From NCBI RefSeq assembly GCF_001661075.1, contig NZ_CP014870.1, positions 5,089,703 to 5,153,702 of the forward strand: 64,000 nt of DNA, given 5' to 3'. The notes beneath the pieces are model-generated. The model saw only the letters and a list, made by a program, of their open reading frames with translations. It searched no databases and had not been told where the DNA came from. The position numbers were made by a program, and so were the translations under genes. The stretch is from Pseudomonas silesiensis. Its GTDB lineage: Bacteria; Pseudomonadota; Gammaproteobacteria; Pseudomonadales; Pseudomonadaceae. Positions 8,482 through 15,997 of the stretch are shown here, in pieces; the first letter of the stretch is position 1, and each line of letters starts with the position of its first letter.

Positions 8482-9174
8482 TCAAACCGGCGGCAACCGC
8501 CACTCGATCGGCGTCTCGCCATTCTGCTCCAGAAACTTGTTGGCCCGGCTGAAGTGCCCACAGCCGAGAAAACCGCGATAGGCGGACAACGGTGACGGAT
8601 GTACCGAGGTCAGCACCAGGTGCTTGGTCGCATCGATCAGCTTCTGCTTGCTCTGGGCATGAGCGCCCCACAGCATAAACACCAGATGCGGCTGCTGCTG
8701 GCTGACCACTTCAATGATCCGGTCGGTGAAGTATTGCCAGCCCTTATCCTTGTGCGCATTGGCATTGGCGCGTTCCACCGTCATGGTGGTGTTGATCATC
8801 AGCACCCCCTGGTCGGCCCAGCTTTGCAGGCAACCGTGGCTCGGGATATCGATGTTCAAGTCGCGCTTCAACTCTTTATAGATGTTCACCAGCGACGGCG
8901 GTGCCGGCACGCCCGGTTGCACCGAGAAGCACAGGCCGTGGGCCTGGCCCGGGCCGTGATACGGGTCCTGGCCGAGGATGACCACCTTGACCTTGTCCAG
9001 CGGCGTCGAGTTGAGCGCGTTGAAAATCATCGGGCCCGGCGGATAGATCTCCTTGCCCGCCGCGCGCTCCTGTTGCAGGAAGTTGCGCAACTCTGCCATG
9101 TAAGGCTGGTCGAATTCCGCACGCAGTGCCTCCTTCCAGCTCGGTTCAAGTTTGATACGGTCGTCAGCAGTCAT
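8482..9174 (-). CDS. ung: uracil-DNA glycosylase
   Basis: Ung removes uracil from DNA as the first step of base-excision repair. The 230-residue protein contains the water-activating loop [18 protein letters not shown] and the minor-groove loop [18 protein letters not shown], both complete, and ends WRLPPV as in other Pseudomonas Ung proteins. The start is placed at the ATG giving [13 protein letters not shown]. An upstream in-frame ATG would add seven residues of poor family fit. It is a single-gene unit facing the end of the tct operon. Confidence 0.95.
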   Translation of the reverse strand: MTADDRIKLEPSWKEALRAEFDQPYMAELRNFLQQERAAGKEIYPPGPMIFNALNSTPLDKVKVVILGQDPYHGPGQAHGLCFSVQPGVPAPPSLVNIYKELKRDLNIDIPSHGCLQSWADQGVLMINTTMTVERANANAHKDKGWQYFTDRIIEVVSQQQPHLVFMLWGAHAQSKQKLIDATKHLVLTSVHPSPLSAYRGFLGCGHFSRANKFLEQNGETPIEWRLPPV

Positions 9175-9306
9175 GGTTACATCCGGCAAAAACAATGGGG
9201 CGAACCCTAGGAAAGCCGACCATGCTTGTCAATTGATCTGACGCAGATCCGGCACTTTCCTGAACAGCGATCATACTGAACGCTCAAATTCCCGATCGAG
9301 GTCACG

Positions 9307-10410
9307 ATGAATCTGCACTTCGAAGAACTCACCGGCACCGACGGCGCACGCATCGGCGTTGCCAGCCTGGATGCCGAAAATTCCCTCAACGCCCTGTCCC
9401 TGCCAATGATAAACGCCCTGCGCGATCAACTGGAGGCCTGGGCCAAGGAACCGCAAATCGTCTGTGTCGTGTTGCGTGGCAACGGCACCAAGGCTTTTTG
9501 TGCCGGTGGCGAGGTCCGCAGCCTGGTGGAAGCCTGTCGCGCTCAACCGGGTGAAGTGCCGCCCCTGGCCGCGCACTTCTTTGCCGCGGAATATTCCCTG
9601 GACTACATGCTGCACACTTACCCCAAACCGCTGATCTGCTGGGGGCATGGTTACGTGCTGGGCGGCGGCATGGGGCTGCTGCAAGGGGCGAGTATCCGCA
9701 TAGTCACCCCGAGCAGCCGCCTGGCGATGCCTGAAATCAGCATCGGCCTGTACCCGGATGTCGGCGCCAGCTGGTTCCTGTCGCGGTTGCCCGGAAAACT
9801 GGGTTTGTTTCTCGGCCTGACCGGCGCCCAGATGAACGGTCGTGATGCGATCGATCTGGACCTGGCTGACCGTTTCCTGCTCGATGAACAGCAGGAAGAG
9901 CTGCTCCAAGGCTTGCTGCAGTTGAATTGGCAGGAACAGACGGCCATGCAACTCAACAGTCTGCTCAAGGCCTTGCAGCAGGAGGCGATCGCGCAGATGC
10001 CCGAAGCCCAATGGTTGCCCCGTCGACAGCAGATCGACGAGTTGCTGGATGTCAGTGACGTGTGCTGCGCCTGGAAAGCCATCAGCTTGCAGCGCGACAA
10101 CACCGACCTGCTACTCAGTCGCGCAGCGAAAACCATGAGCGAAGGCTCGCCCGTGACCGCTCATCTGGTGTGGGAGCAGATCACCCGCGCCCGGCACATG
10201 TCCTTGGCTCAGGTCTTTCAGATGGAATACACCATGAGCCTCAACTGCTGTCGTCATCCGGAATTCAGCGAGGGGGTGCGGGCGCGGTTGATCGACAAGG
10301 ATCAGAAACCGCACTGGCACTGGCCGGACATCAACAATGTGCCTGATGCGGTGGTGGATGCGCATTTTCACAAGGCTTGGGAAGGCCGGCATCCCTTGGC
10401 AGATCTGTAG
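9307..10410 (+). CDS. enoyl-CoA hydratase/isomerase family protein, 3-hydroxyisobutyryl-CoA hydrolase-like
   Basis: This 367-residue crotonase-fold enzyme shows the oxyanion-hole segments CAGGEVRSL and GGGMGLLQGA, and the HIBYL-CoA-hydrolase type motif MPEISIGLYPDVGASWFLSRLPG (residues about 139-161). The extended C-terminal half and total length are typical of 3-hydroxyisobutyryl-CoA hydrolases of valine catabolism rather than of about 260-residue hydratases. No valine-pathway neighbours are present, so the substrate is not certain. Confidence 0.82.
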   Translation: MNLHFEELTGTDGARIGVASLDAENSLNALSLPMINALRDQLEAWAKEPQIVCVVLRGNGTKAFCAGGEVRSLVEACRAQPGEVPPLAAHFFAAEYSLDYMLHTYPKPLICWGHGYVLGGGMGLLQGASIRIVTPSSRLAMPEISIGLYPDVGASWFLSRLPGKLGLFLGLTGAQMNGRDAIDLDLADRFLLDEQQEELLQGLLQLNWQEQTAMQLNSLLKALQQEAIAQMPEAQWLPRRQQIDELLDVSDVCCAWKAISLQRDNTDLLLSRAAKTMSEGSPVTAHLVWEQITRARHMSLAQVFQMEYTMSLNCCRHPEFSEGVRARLIDKDQKPHWHWPDINNVPDAVVDAHFHKAWEGRHPLADL

Positions 10411-10423
10411 GATCGCCAAACAA

Positions 10424-10515
10424 CTGTGGGAGCGGGCTTGCTCGCTAAGAGGGTGTGTCAGATGACATTAATGCCGTCTGACACACCGCCTTCGCGAGCA
10501 AGCCCGCTCCCACAG
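10424..10515. repeat. REP doublet with internal inverted repeat
   Basis: Outer arms at 10424-10450 and 10489-10515 carry the REP core. The loop between them contains a second inverted pair, GTGTGTCAGA and its complement, so the whole element can form one long hairpin, as expected of a REPIN. It lies between convergent genes. Confidence 0.88.
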
Positions 10516-10534
10516 TGATTGCGTTTAACGTCTA

Positions 10535-11008
10535 TTAACGGTGGCCACCCCGGTCACCGTGTTCGCCGCGGCCGACGTGTTCGCCTCGCCCGCCTCGGTT
10601 GTCGCGCCCGCCACGGCTGCGATTGTCGTTGTCCCGACCGCCGCGGTTACGACCGTCCCAACCGCCCCGACTGTGTCCCTCCCAACTGCGACTCTGATGA
10701 GCCCGGTAGTCGGCTCGCGGCGCCGACTGGTAATAACGCGGTGCTGGCTGATACACCCGCGGCTGATGGTAATACCGCGGCGTTGGCTGATAGTGCCGTG
10801 CGGGCGGCGAATAATACCGGCGCGGCGCCGTGTAATAACCGCCGTTGGAATAGTAAGGCCCGCCCCCGGAGTAATACGGCGCAGGGGATGTGTAGACCTC
10901 GGACCGGTAGTAGCTGGCTCCTCCATCGGAATAGGGTACGCACGCACCAAGAGACAATCCCGATAAAGCAATCAGCAGAATCTGGCGGAGCTGTTTTCGA
11001 CAGAGCAT
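10535..11008 (-). CDS. Tyr/Pro/Gly/Arg-rich lipoprotein of unknown function
   Basis: This 157-residue protein begins MLCRKQLRQILLIALSGLSLGAC, a signal peptide ending in a lipobox (LGAC), so it is probably a lipid-anchored envelope protein. The middle is a run of YY-containing units (PAPYYSGG, GPYYSNGG, PRYYQSAP). The tail is an Arg/Gly/Asp-rich repeat (RGGRDNRGG and similar). A longer upstream frame exists but would bury the signal peptide. No known domain is recognised. The composition is low-complexity and strongly basic at the end, so it may bind nucleic acid or polysaccharide; that is a guess. Confidence 0.7.
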   Translation of the reverse strand: MLCRKQLRQILLIALSGLSLGACVPYSDGGASYYRSEVYTSPAPYYSGGGPYYSNGGYYTAPRRYYSPPARHYQPTPRYYHQPRVYQPAPRYYQSAPRADYRAHQSRSWEGHSRGGWDGRNRGGRDNDNRSRGGRDNRGGRGEHVGRGEHGDRGGHR

Positions 11009-11404
11009 GGCGGCCTCCTGGACCGCGAGTGAGCCACACCAGCGACGCTGGCAGGCGACAGTCAATTATTCGGTGACTGTCGAGAGATCAGACATCGAAT
11101 TCGAAATCTGGTGCGTTTGTGAAACACATTGAAACAAGTGGCCGATGAAAGGTTTTTCATTTCTGACCTGCAGATCAAGGGTGCCAGCGGTGATAGCCAC
11201 TCCGATAATGCGGACCATGGCCGCCAAGGTACCAGCCAATCCGTTCCATTGCGGTGCACTCACGCACCATCACAAGGCAACCCTTTACCTTTTCCTGCAA
11301 CGACTGCAGCTGTTTCCTGCGACCTAGAGCGCTTGCGCCAACTTGGCACGGCTCTCGCTTTAGCAAAGGCGTGCAGGAGTCATCACAGGTTCGCGGCACC
11401 ACAA
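11009..11404. other. intergenic region without a convincing gene
   Basis: About 400 bases separate the divergent lipoprotein gene from the riboswitch. A 65-codon minus-strand frame (11066-11263, GTG start) exists but has no ribosome site and no recognisable product. The promoter of the guanidine operon must lie in the right-hand part; no strong consensus was assigned. Confidence 0.4.
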
Positions 11405-11520
11405 TTTGCAATGGCTGACTAGGGTTCCGGCTCGCTAAGGCGAGTGGCTGGTCCGAGAGTTGGCGACCTCCAGTTGAGGTTACACGGCGGGACAAAAGCC
11501 CGGGAGACAAGCCACCGTTC
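11405..11520 (+). promoter_or_regulatory. guanidine-I riboswitch (ykkC class)
   Basis: The conserved blocks of the guanidine-I aptamer occur in order: CTAGGGTTCCG (11419-11429), CTGGTCCGAGAG (about 11448-11459), then ACACGGCGGGACAAAAGCC followed by CGGGAGA (about 11482-11507). Short complementary segments between the blocks (GGCTCGC/GCGAG and ACCTCCAGTTGAGGT) supply the variable stems. In this class guanidine binding turns expression on. Its place 50-60 bases before the ABC transporter start means the entire downstream set responds to guanidine. Limits are approximate and the expression platform was not resolved. Confidence 0.93.
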
Positions 11521-11571
11521 GCGGTGCCGCGTTGACTCCTGCCCGCCCCTGATCAACTGGAGAACCATCCC

Positions 11572-12639
11572 ATGTCCCGACTTCGATTACCCGCCCTGCT
11601 CGCCGCTGCCTTTGCAGCCCTCATGAGCGTCTCCTCCCAGGCCGCCCAGAAAGATCACTTCAGCGTCTGCTGGACCATCTACGCCGGCTGGATGCCCTGG
11701 GAATACGCCGGCAGCCAAGGCATCGTCGACAAATGGGCGAAAAAGTACGGCATCCAGATCGATGTGGTGCAGCTCAACGATTACGTCGAATCCATCAACC
11801 AATACACCGCTGGCCAGTTCGACGGTTGCACCATGACCAACATGGACGCACTGACCATTCCGGCGGCCGGTGGCGTCGATAGCACCGCACTGATCGTCAG
11901 CGACTTTTCCAATGGCAACGACGGCATCGTGCTCAAGGGCGCCGGCAAGAAAGTCGGCGACCTCAAGGGCATGGACGTCAATCTGGTGGAGTTGTCGGTG
12001 TCCCACTACCTGCTGGCCCGGGCCCTGGATTCGGTGGACCTCACCGAAAAAGACCTGAAAGTGGTCAACACCTCCGACGCCGACATCTCGGCCGCCTTCA
12101 ACACCGATCAAGTCAACGCCGTTACCACCTGGAACCCGATGCTGTCGGACATCAAGGCCAAGCCCGGCGTGACCGAAGTCTTCAACTCCAGCCAGATCCC
12201 CGGCGAAATCATGGACATGATGGTGGTCAACAGCGCCACCCTCAAAGACAACCCGGCCCTGGGCAAGGCACTCACCGGCGCCTGGTTCGAAGTGGTCGAG
12301 TTGATGAACGCGAAAAACGCCGCCAGCAAAGCCGCCCTGGAACACATGGCCAAAGCCTCGGGCACTGATCTGGCGGGTTTCCAGGCGCAACTCGACACCA
12401 CCCGATTGTTCGCCACGCCCAAAGAAGCCCTCGTGTTTGCCACCAGCCAGCAACTGCCGGAAACCATGCGCAAGGTCGCCGAGTTTTCCTTCCAGCATGG
12501 CTTGCTCGGTGAAGGCGCCAAGGACACCAGCGCCGTCGGCATGGCCTTCGCCAACGGCGTCACCAGCGGCGACAAGGGCAACCTCAAGCTGCGCTTCGAC
12601 CCGACCTTCGTGCAGATGGCTGCCGACGCCAAGCTGTAA
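11572..12639 (+). CDS. ABC transporter substrate-binding protein, probably for guanidine
   Basis: This 355-residue periplasmic protein starts with a signal peptide (MSRLRLPALLAAAFAALMSV, cleavage near SQAA). It is of the NrtA/SsuA/TauA type, usually annotated as a urea-carboxylase-linked 'urea ABC transporter' binding protein. The aromatic-rich start of the mature protein (FSVCWTIYAGWMPWEYAG) suggests an aromatic pocket suited to a small cation. It is the first gene after the guanidine riboswitch, with an AACTGGAG ribosome site. Substrate assignment comes from the riboswitch and downstream enzymes, not from the protein itself. Confidence 0.85.
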   Translation: MSRLRLPALLAAAFAALMSVSSQAAQKDHFSVCWTIYAGWMPWEYAGSQGIVDKWAKKYGIQIDVVQLNDYVESINQYTAGQFDGCTMTNMDALTIPAAGGVDSTALIVSDFSNGNDGIVLKGAGKKVGDLKGMDVNLVELSVSHYLLARALDSVDLTEKDLKVVNTSDADISAAFNTDQVNAVTTWNPMLSDIKAKPGVTEVFNSSQIPGEIMDMMVVNSATLKDNPALGKALTGAWFEVVELMNAKNAASKAALEHMAKASGTDLAGFQAQLDTTRLFATPKEALVFATSQQLPETMRKVAEFSFQHGLLGEGAKDTSAVGMAFANGVTSGDKGNLKLRFDPTFVQMAADAKL

Positions 12640-12654
12640 ACAGGAGGACTGGCC

Positions 12655-13470
12655 ATGCGCCTGATCAATCGCCACCCGGATCGCCCGAGTCGCCTGCTGT
12701 TGGTGATCCTGCCATTCGCCCTGGTGCTGTTCGCCTACTTCATGGGTTCCGCCGAGCGACTGGCGGACAATCCCAACGACAAGCTGCTGCCCAGCGCGGT
12801 GCAGATGAGCGACGAAGTGAAACGCCTGGCGTTCACCGCCGATACCCGCACCGGTGACTACCTGCTCTGGCAAGACACTGCTTCCAGCCTGCGCCGGCTG
12901 GCCATCGGTCTGGGCATCAGCGCGTTGGCCGGGCTGTGCCTGGGCATCGCCGCCGGGACCCTGCCGCTGTTCGGCGCGCCGTTGTCGCCGTTGTTGACGG
13001 TGCTGTCGATGGTGCCGCCGCTGGCGATCCTGCCGATTCTGTTCATCGTGTTCGGACTGGGGGAGTTGTCGAAAGTGATGCTGATCGTGATCGGCATCAC
13101 CCCGTGCCTGGCGCGGGATCTGGAACAGCGCGCCCGGGAGATTCCGGTCGAGTTGCTGATCAAGGCCCAGACGCTCGGGGCTTCGACCTGGACCTTGATG
13201 CTGCGGGTGGTGCTGCCGCAATTGTTGCCGCGCCTGTTGATTTCGCTACGACTCATGCTCGGCTCGGCCTGGTTGTTCCTGATTGCCGCCGAAGCCATTG
13301 CCTCCACCGACGGCCTTGGTTACCGGATTTTCCTGGTGCGCCGGTACCTGGCGATGGACGTGATTTTGCCCTACGTGGTGTGGATCACCCTGCTCGCCTG
13401 GCTGATGGACTGGGGCCTCAAGCGCCTGACCCGACGGACCTTCCCCTGGTACGAAGGTGCCCCTAAATGA
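12655..13470 (+). CDS. ABC transporter permease, probably for guanidine
   Basis: This 271-residue inner-membrane protein is of the SsuC/TauC type. Six hydrophobic segments are visible and the ATPase-coupling EAA loop lies around residues 155-178 (AREIPVELLIKAQTLGAS). An AGGAGG precedes the ATG. It sits 15 bases after the binding-protein gene and 19 before the ATPase gene, in one operon under the guanidine-I riboswitch. Confidence 0.88.
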   Translation: MRLINRHPDRPSRLLLVILPFALVLFAYFMGSAERLADNPNDKLLPSAVQMSDEVKRLAFTADTRTGDYLLWQDTASSLRRLAIGLGISALAGLCLGIAAGTLPLFGAPLSPLLTVLSMVPPLAILPILFIVFGLGELSKVMLIVIGITPCLARDLEQRAREIPVELLIKAQTLGASTWTLMLRVVLPQLLPRLLISLRLMLGSAWLFLIAAEAIASTDGLGYRIFLVRRYLAMDVILPYVVWITLLAWLMDWGLKRLTRRTFPWYEGAPK

Positions 13471-13489
13471 GTGATGAAGGAGCGCGGGC

Positions 13490-14278
13490 ATGAGTTTTAT
13501 CACGGTAAAAAACGTCTGGCAGCAATACGCCGATCAGGTGGTGCTCGAAGGGCTCAACCTGAACGTCAACGAGGGCGAGTTCTGCACGCTGGTCGGCGCT
13601 TCCGGTTGCGGCAAATCGACCTTCCTGCGCCTGCTGCTTGGCCAGGAACGCGCCAGTCGCGGCGAGATTCTGCTCGATGGCCAGGCGTTGGCCGGCGAGC
13701 CGGATGCCAGCCGTGGCGTGGTCTTCCAGCGCTATTCGGTGTTCCCGCACCTGAGCGTGCTGGACAACGTCGCCCTCGGCCTGGAACTGCCGCGTTCGCC
13801 ATGGCTCGGACGGTTATTCGGCAGCGCCAAAAAAGACGCACGGGAACAGGCCTCGGTGCTGCTGCACAAGGTCGGCCTCGGCCATTCGCGGGACAAGTAC
13901 CCGGCGCAGTTGTCGGGCGGCATGCAGCAACGGCTAGCCATCGCCCAGGCGCTGATCATGAAACCCCGGGTGCTGCTGCTCGACGAGCCGTTTGGCGCCC
14001 TCGATCCAGGTATCCGCAAGGACATGCACGGCCTGCTGCTGGAACTGTGGCGCGAGACGCAACTGACGGTGTTCATGGTCACCCACGACCTGTCCGAAGG
14101 CTTCAGCCTCGGCACGCGCCTGCTGGTGTTCGACAAGGTCCGCCTCGACCCGCACACCCCCGGCGCCTATGGCGCGCGCATCACCTACGACATCCCGCTG
14201 AACAGCGACCGCCACATCAATCGCGCGGCCGTCGACGCCCTGCCGGCTCAGCAGGCGGGCACGCTTCGCATCGCTTAG
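13490..14278 (+). CDS. ABC transporter ATP-binding protein, probably for guanidine
   Basis: This 262-residue ATPase has Walker A GASGCGKST (about residues 37-45), Q-loop FQRYSVFPH, signature LSGGMQQRL, Walker B VLLLDEPFGALD and H-loop VTHD. The ATG is preceded by AGGAGCG. It energises the preceding permease. The C-terminal tail (PHTPGAYGARITYDIP) resembles other ATPases found next to DUF1989/urea-carboxylase-type clusters. Confidence 0.9.
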   Translation: MSFITVKNVWQQYADQVVLEGLNLNVNEGEFCTLVGASGCGKSTFLRLLLGQERASRGEILLDGQALAGEPDASRGVVFQRYSVFPHLSVLDNVALGLELPRSPWLGRLFGSAKKDAREQASVLLHKVGLGHSRDKYPAQLSGGMQQRLAIAQALIMKPRVLLLDEPFGALDPGIRKDMHGLLLELWRETQLTVFMVTHDLSEGFSLGTRLLVFDKVRLDPHTPGAYGARITYDIPLNSDRHINRAAVDALPAQQAGTLRIA

Positions 14279-14288
14279 GAGTTCTGAA

Positions 14289-15014
14289 ATGACTGATTCG
14301 ACCCAACTGTTCCCGCCCTTCGCCGAAGAAATGCTCCCCGGCGGCGGTCATCGTTCTTTCGTATTGAAGCGCGGCCAATTGCTGCGCCTGACCGACCTGC
14401 GCGGTGGCGCCAACGTCAGCCTGACGCTGCTCAATGCCAACGAAAAAACCGAGCGCCTGAACCTGCCCGACAGCCTCAAATGCCAACACACCGCCAAGCT
14501 CACCACCGGCCATTGCCTGTACTCGGACATGGGCCGGGTGCTGGCTGCCATCACCGCCGACACCTGCGGCTGGAGCGACAGCCTCGGCGGCGTGCTGTGC
14601 GCTGAAGAGGTCGCACAAAAATACGGGCAGGGCCGCTATCAGGAACTGCGCAACGGTTTCTTCCGCAACGGCACCGACAACCTGCTGGTGGAACTGGGCA
14701 AGTGGGGGCTGGGCCTGTCCGATCTGTTGATGACGCTCAATTTGTTCAGCCGGGTGAACGTCGATGAGGGCGGACGTTTTCACTTCGTCGAAGGCAACTC
14801 CAGGGCCGGCGATTACATCGAGTTGTATGCGCCAATGGACACGCTGGTGGTGCTCACCGCCCTGCAACACCCGATGGACCCGTCGCCGCAATATGCCCCC
14901 CAACCCCTGAAGCTCAGCTGGATGAACGCCGACGCCAGCGTCGCCGAACACTGCCGCACCTCGCGCCCGGAAAACGAGCGCGGCTTCATCAACACCGACC
15001 GCCTGTTCGCCTGA
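14289..15014 (+). CDS. DUF1989 protein, first subunit of carboxyguanidine deiminase (UAAP-type)
   Basis: This 241-residue protein belongs to the DUF1989/'urea carboxylase-associated' family. The motif [19 protein letters not shown] (about residues 93-111), with Asp, Cys and Gly-Gly, is shared with the next gene. From established work on this pathway, pairs of these proteins (CgdA/CgdB) form a deiminase turning carboxyguanidine into allophanate and ammonia; an older annotation linked them to urea. An AGGAG precedes the ATG. Which of the two genes is subunit A or B was not settled by eye, so no symbol is given. Confidence 0.85.
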   Translation: MTDSTQLFPPFAEEMLPGGGHRSFVLKRGQLLRLTDLRGGANVSLTLLNANEKTERLNLPDSLKCQHTAKLTTGHCLYSDMGRVLAAITADTCGWSDSLGGVLCAEEVAQKYGQGRYQELRNGFFRNGTDNLLVELGKWGLGLSDLLMTLNLFSRVNVDEGGRFHFVEGNSRAGDYIELYAPMDTLVVLTALQHPMDPSPQYAPQPLKLSWMNADASVAEHCRTSRPENERGFINTDRLFA

Positions 15015-15025
15015 GGATCGCTGCC

Positions 15026-15691
15026 ATGTCACTCGCCATCGCTACCGCTGCCGCTTCTGATGACAATGCCGCAAACAGGCAGCCAGACACCGCGGTCTAC
15101 CGCGCCACCATTCCCGCCGGCGAACCCTGGCTGACGGAGGTCAAGGCCGGCCAGACCTTGCGCATTCTCGACCTGGAAGGCAACCAGGCGATCGACACCC
15201 TGTTCTACAGCGTCGCCAACCCCAAGGAACGCTACGACGTGCAACGCACCTTGCGCCGGCAGAACAGCGTCTACCTGAGTACCGGCAGCGTGCTCTATTC
15301 CAACCTCGGGCAACCGATGCTGACCATTGTCGCCGACACCTGTGGCCGGCATGACACCCTCGGCGGCGCCTGCGCCCAGGAGAGCAACACCGTGCGTTAC
15401 GCGCTGGAGAAACGCTACATGCACAGTTGTCGCGACAACTACCTGCGTGCCTGCGTCCACGACGGGCGATTGGGTAAGGGTGACATCGGACCGAACATCA
15501 ACTTCTTCATGAACGTGCCGGTCACGGCCGAGGGTGGGTTGACCTTTGAAGACGGGATCTCGGCACCGGGCAAATACGTTGACCTGCGGGCGGAGATGGA
15601 CGTGATCGTACTGATTTCCAATTGTCCGCAACTGAATAACCCATGCAACGCCTACAACCCTACGCCGGCGGAGGTGTTGGTATGGAACTGA
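15026..15691 (+). CDS. DUF1989 protein, second subunit of carboxyguanidine deiminase (UAAP-type)
   Basis: This 221-residue paralogue of the preceding gene carries the same core motif as [19 protein letters not shown] (residues about 103-121). Other conserved residues include [10 protein letters not shown] and the C-terminal [14 protein letters not shown]. Presence of both paralogues in tandem is typical for the heteromeric deiminase of the guanidine pathway. The start is 11 bases after the previous stop. The product, allophanate, is the substrate of the hydrolase at the end of the operon. Confidence 0.85.
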   Translation: MSLAIATAAASDDNAANRQPDTAVYRATIPAGEPWLTEVKAGQTLRILDLEGNQAIDTLFYSVANPKERYDVQRTLRRQNSVYLSTGSVLYSNLGQPMLTIVADTCGRHDTLGGACAQESNTVRYALEKRYMHSCRDNYLRACVHDGRLGKGDIGPNINFFMNVPVTAEGGLTFEDGISAPGKYVDLRAEMDVIVLISNCPQLNNPCNAYNPTPAEVLVWN

Positions 15692-15779
15692 AAATGGCGC
15701 GATTGCGGCGGTGGTTGTTTGCCCTGTGTCAGGCCCGTTCCGGCCAGTGCCTCAAACAGTAAGAACACCACAGCCCTAA

Positions 15780-15870
15780 TGTGGGAGCGGGCTTGCTCGC
15801 GAAGGGGCCAGCACATTCAACATTGATGTCGACTGACACTCCGCTTTCGCGAGCAAGCCCGCTCCCATAG
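15780..15870. repeat. REP doublet inside the guanidine operon
   Basis: Arms with the REP core begin at 15780 and end at 15870, with the inner sequence CATTGATGTCGACTGACAC. The 306-base gap 15692-15997 between the deiminase and carboxylase genes otherwise holds nothing recognisable apart from the carboxylase ribosome site (CGGGGA). The element splits the operon into two parts and could reduce read-through or stabilise the upstream mRNA. Confidence 0.9.
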
Positions 15871-15997
15871 GGGTCAGCAGTGGTTTCAAGTTCAGTGATT
15901 CTGCCGCCGGGGACGACCCCGGCGCCCATCGAAAAACTGCGGGACGGCCCGCAACCCAGGTCGAGGCTGATGCGTTATCGCCTCCGGGGATTTTGCC

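Noticed and set aside
10424..10515. Inverted repeats as possible CRISPR units
   Set aside because: The repeats occur as isolated hairpin doublets scattered between genes, not as regularly spaced direct repeats with unique spacers; no cas genes are present.
11066..11263. 65-codon minus-strand open frame between the lipoprotein gene and the riboswitch
   Set aside because: GTG start without ribosome site, no family resemblance and no coupling to a neighbour; treated as chance.
11587..13221. 544-codon minus-strand frame opposite the guanidine binding protein and permease
   Set aside because: Shadow frame; its residues mirror the real ABC genes and no motif or start site supports it.
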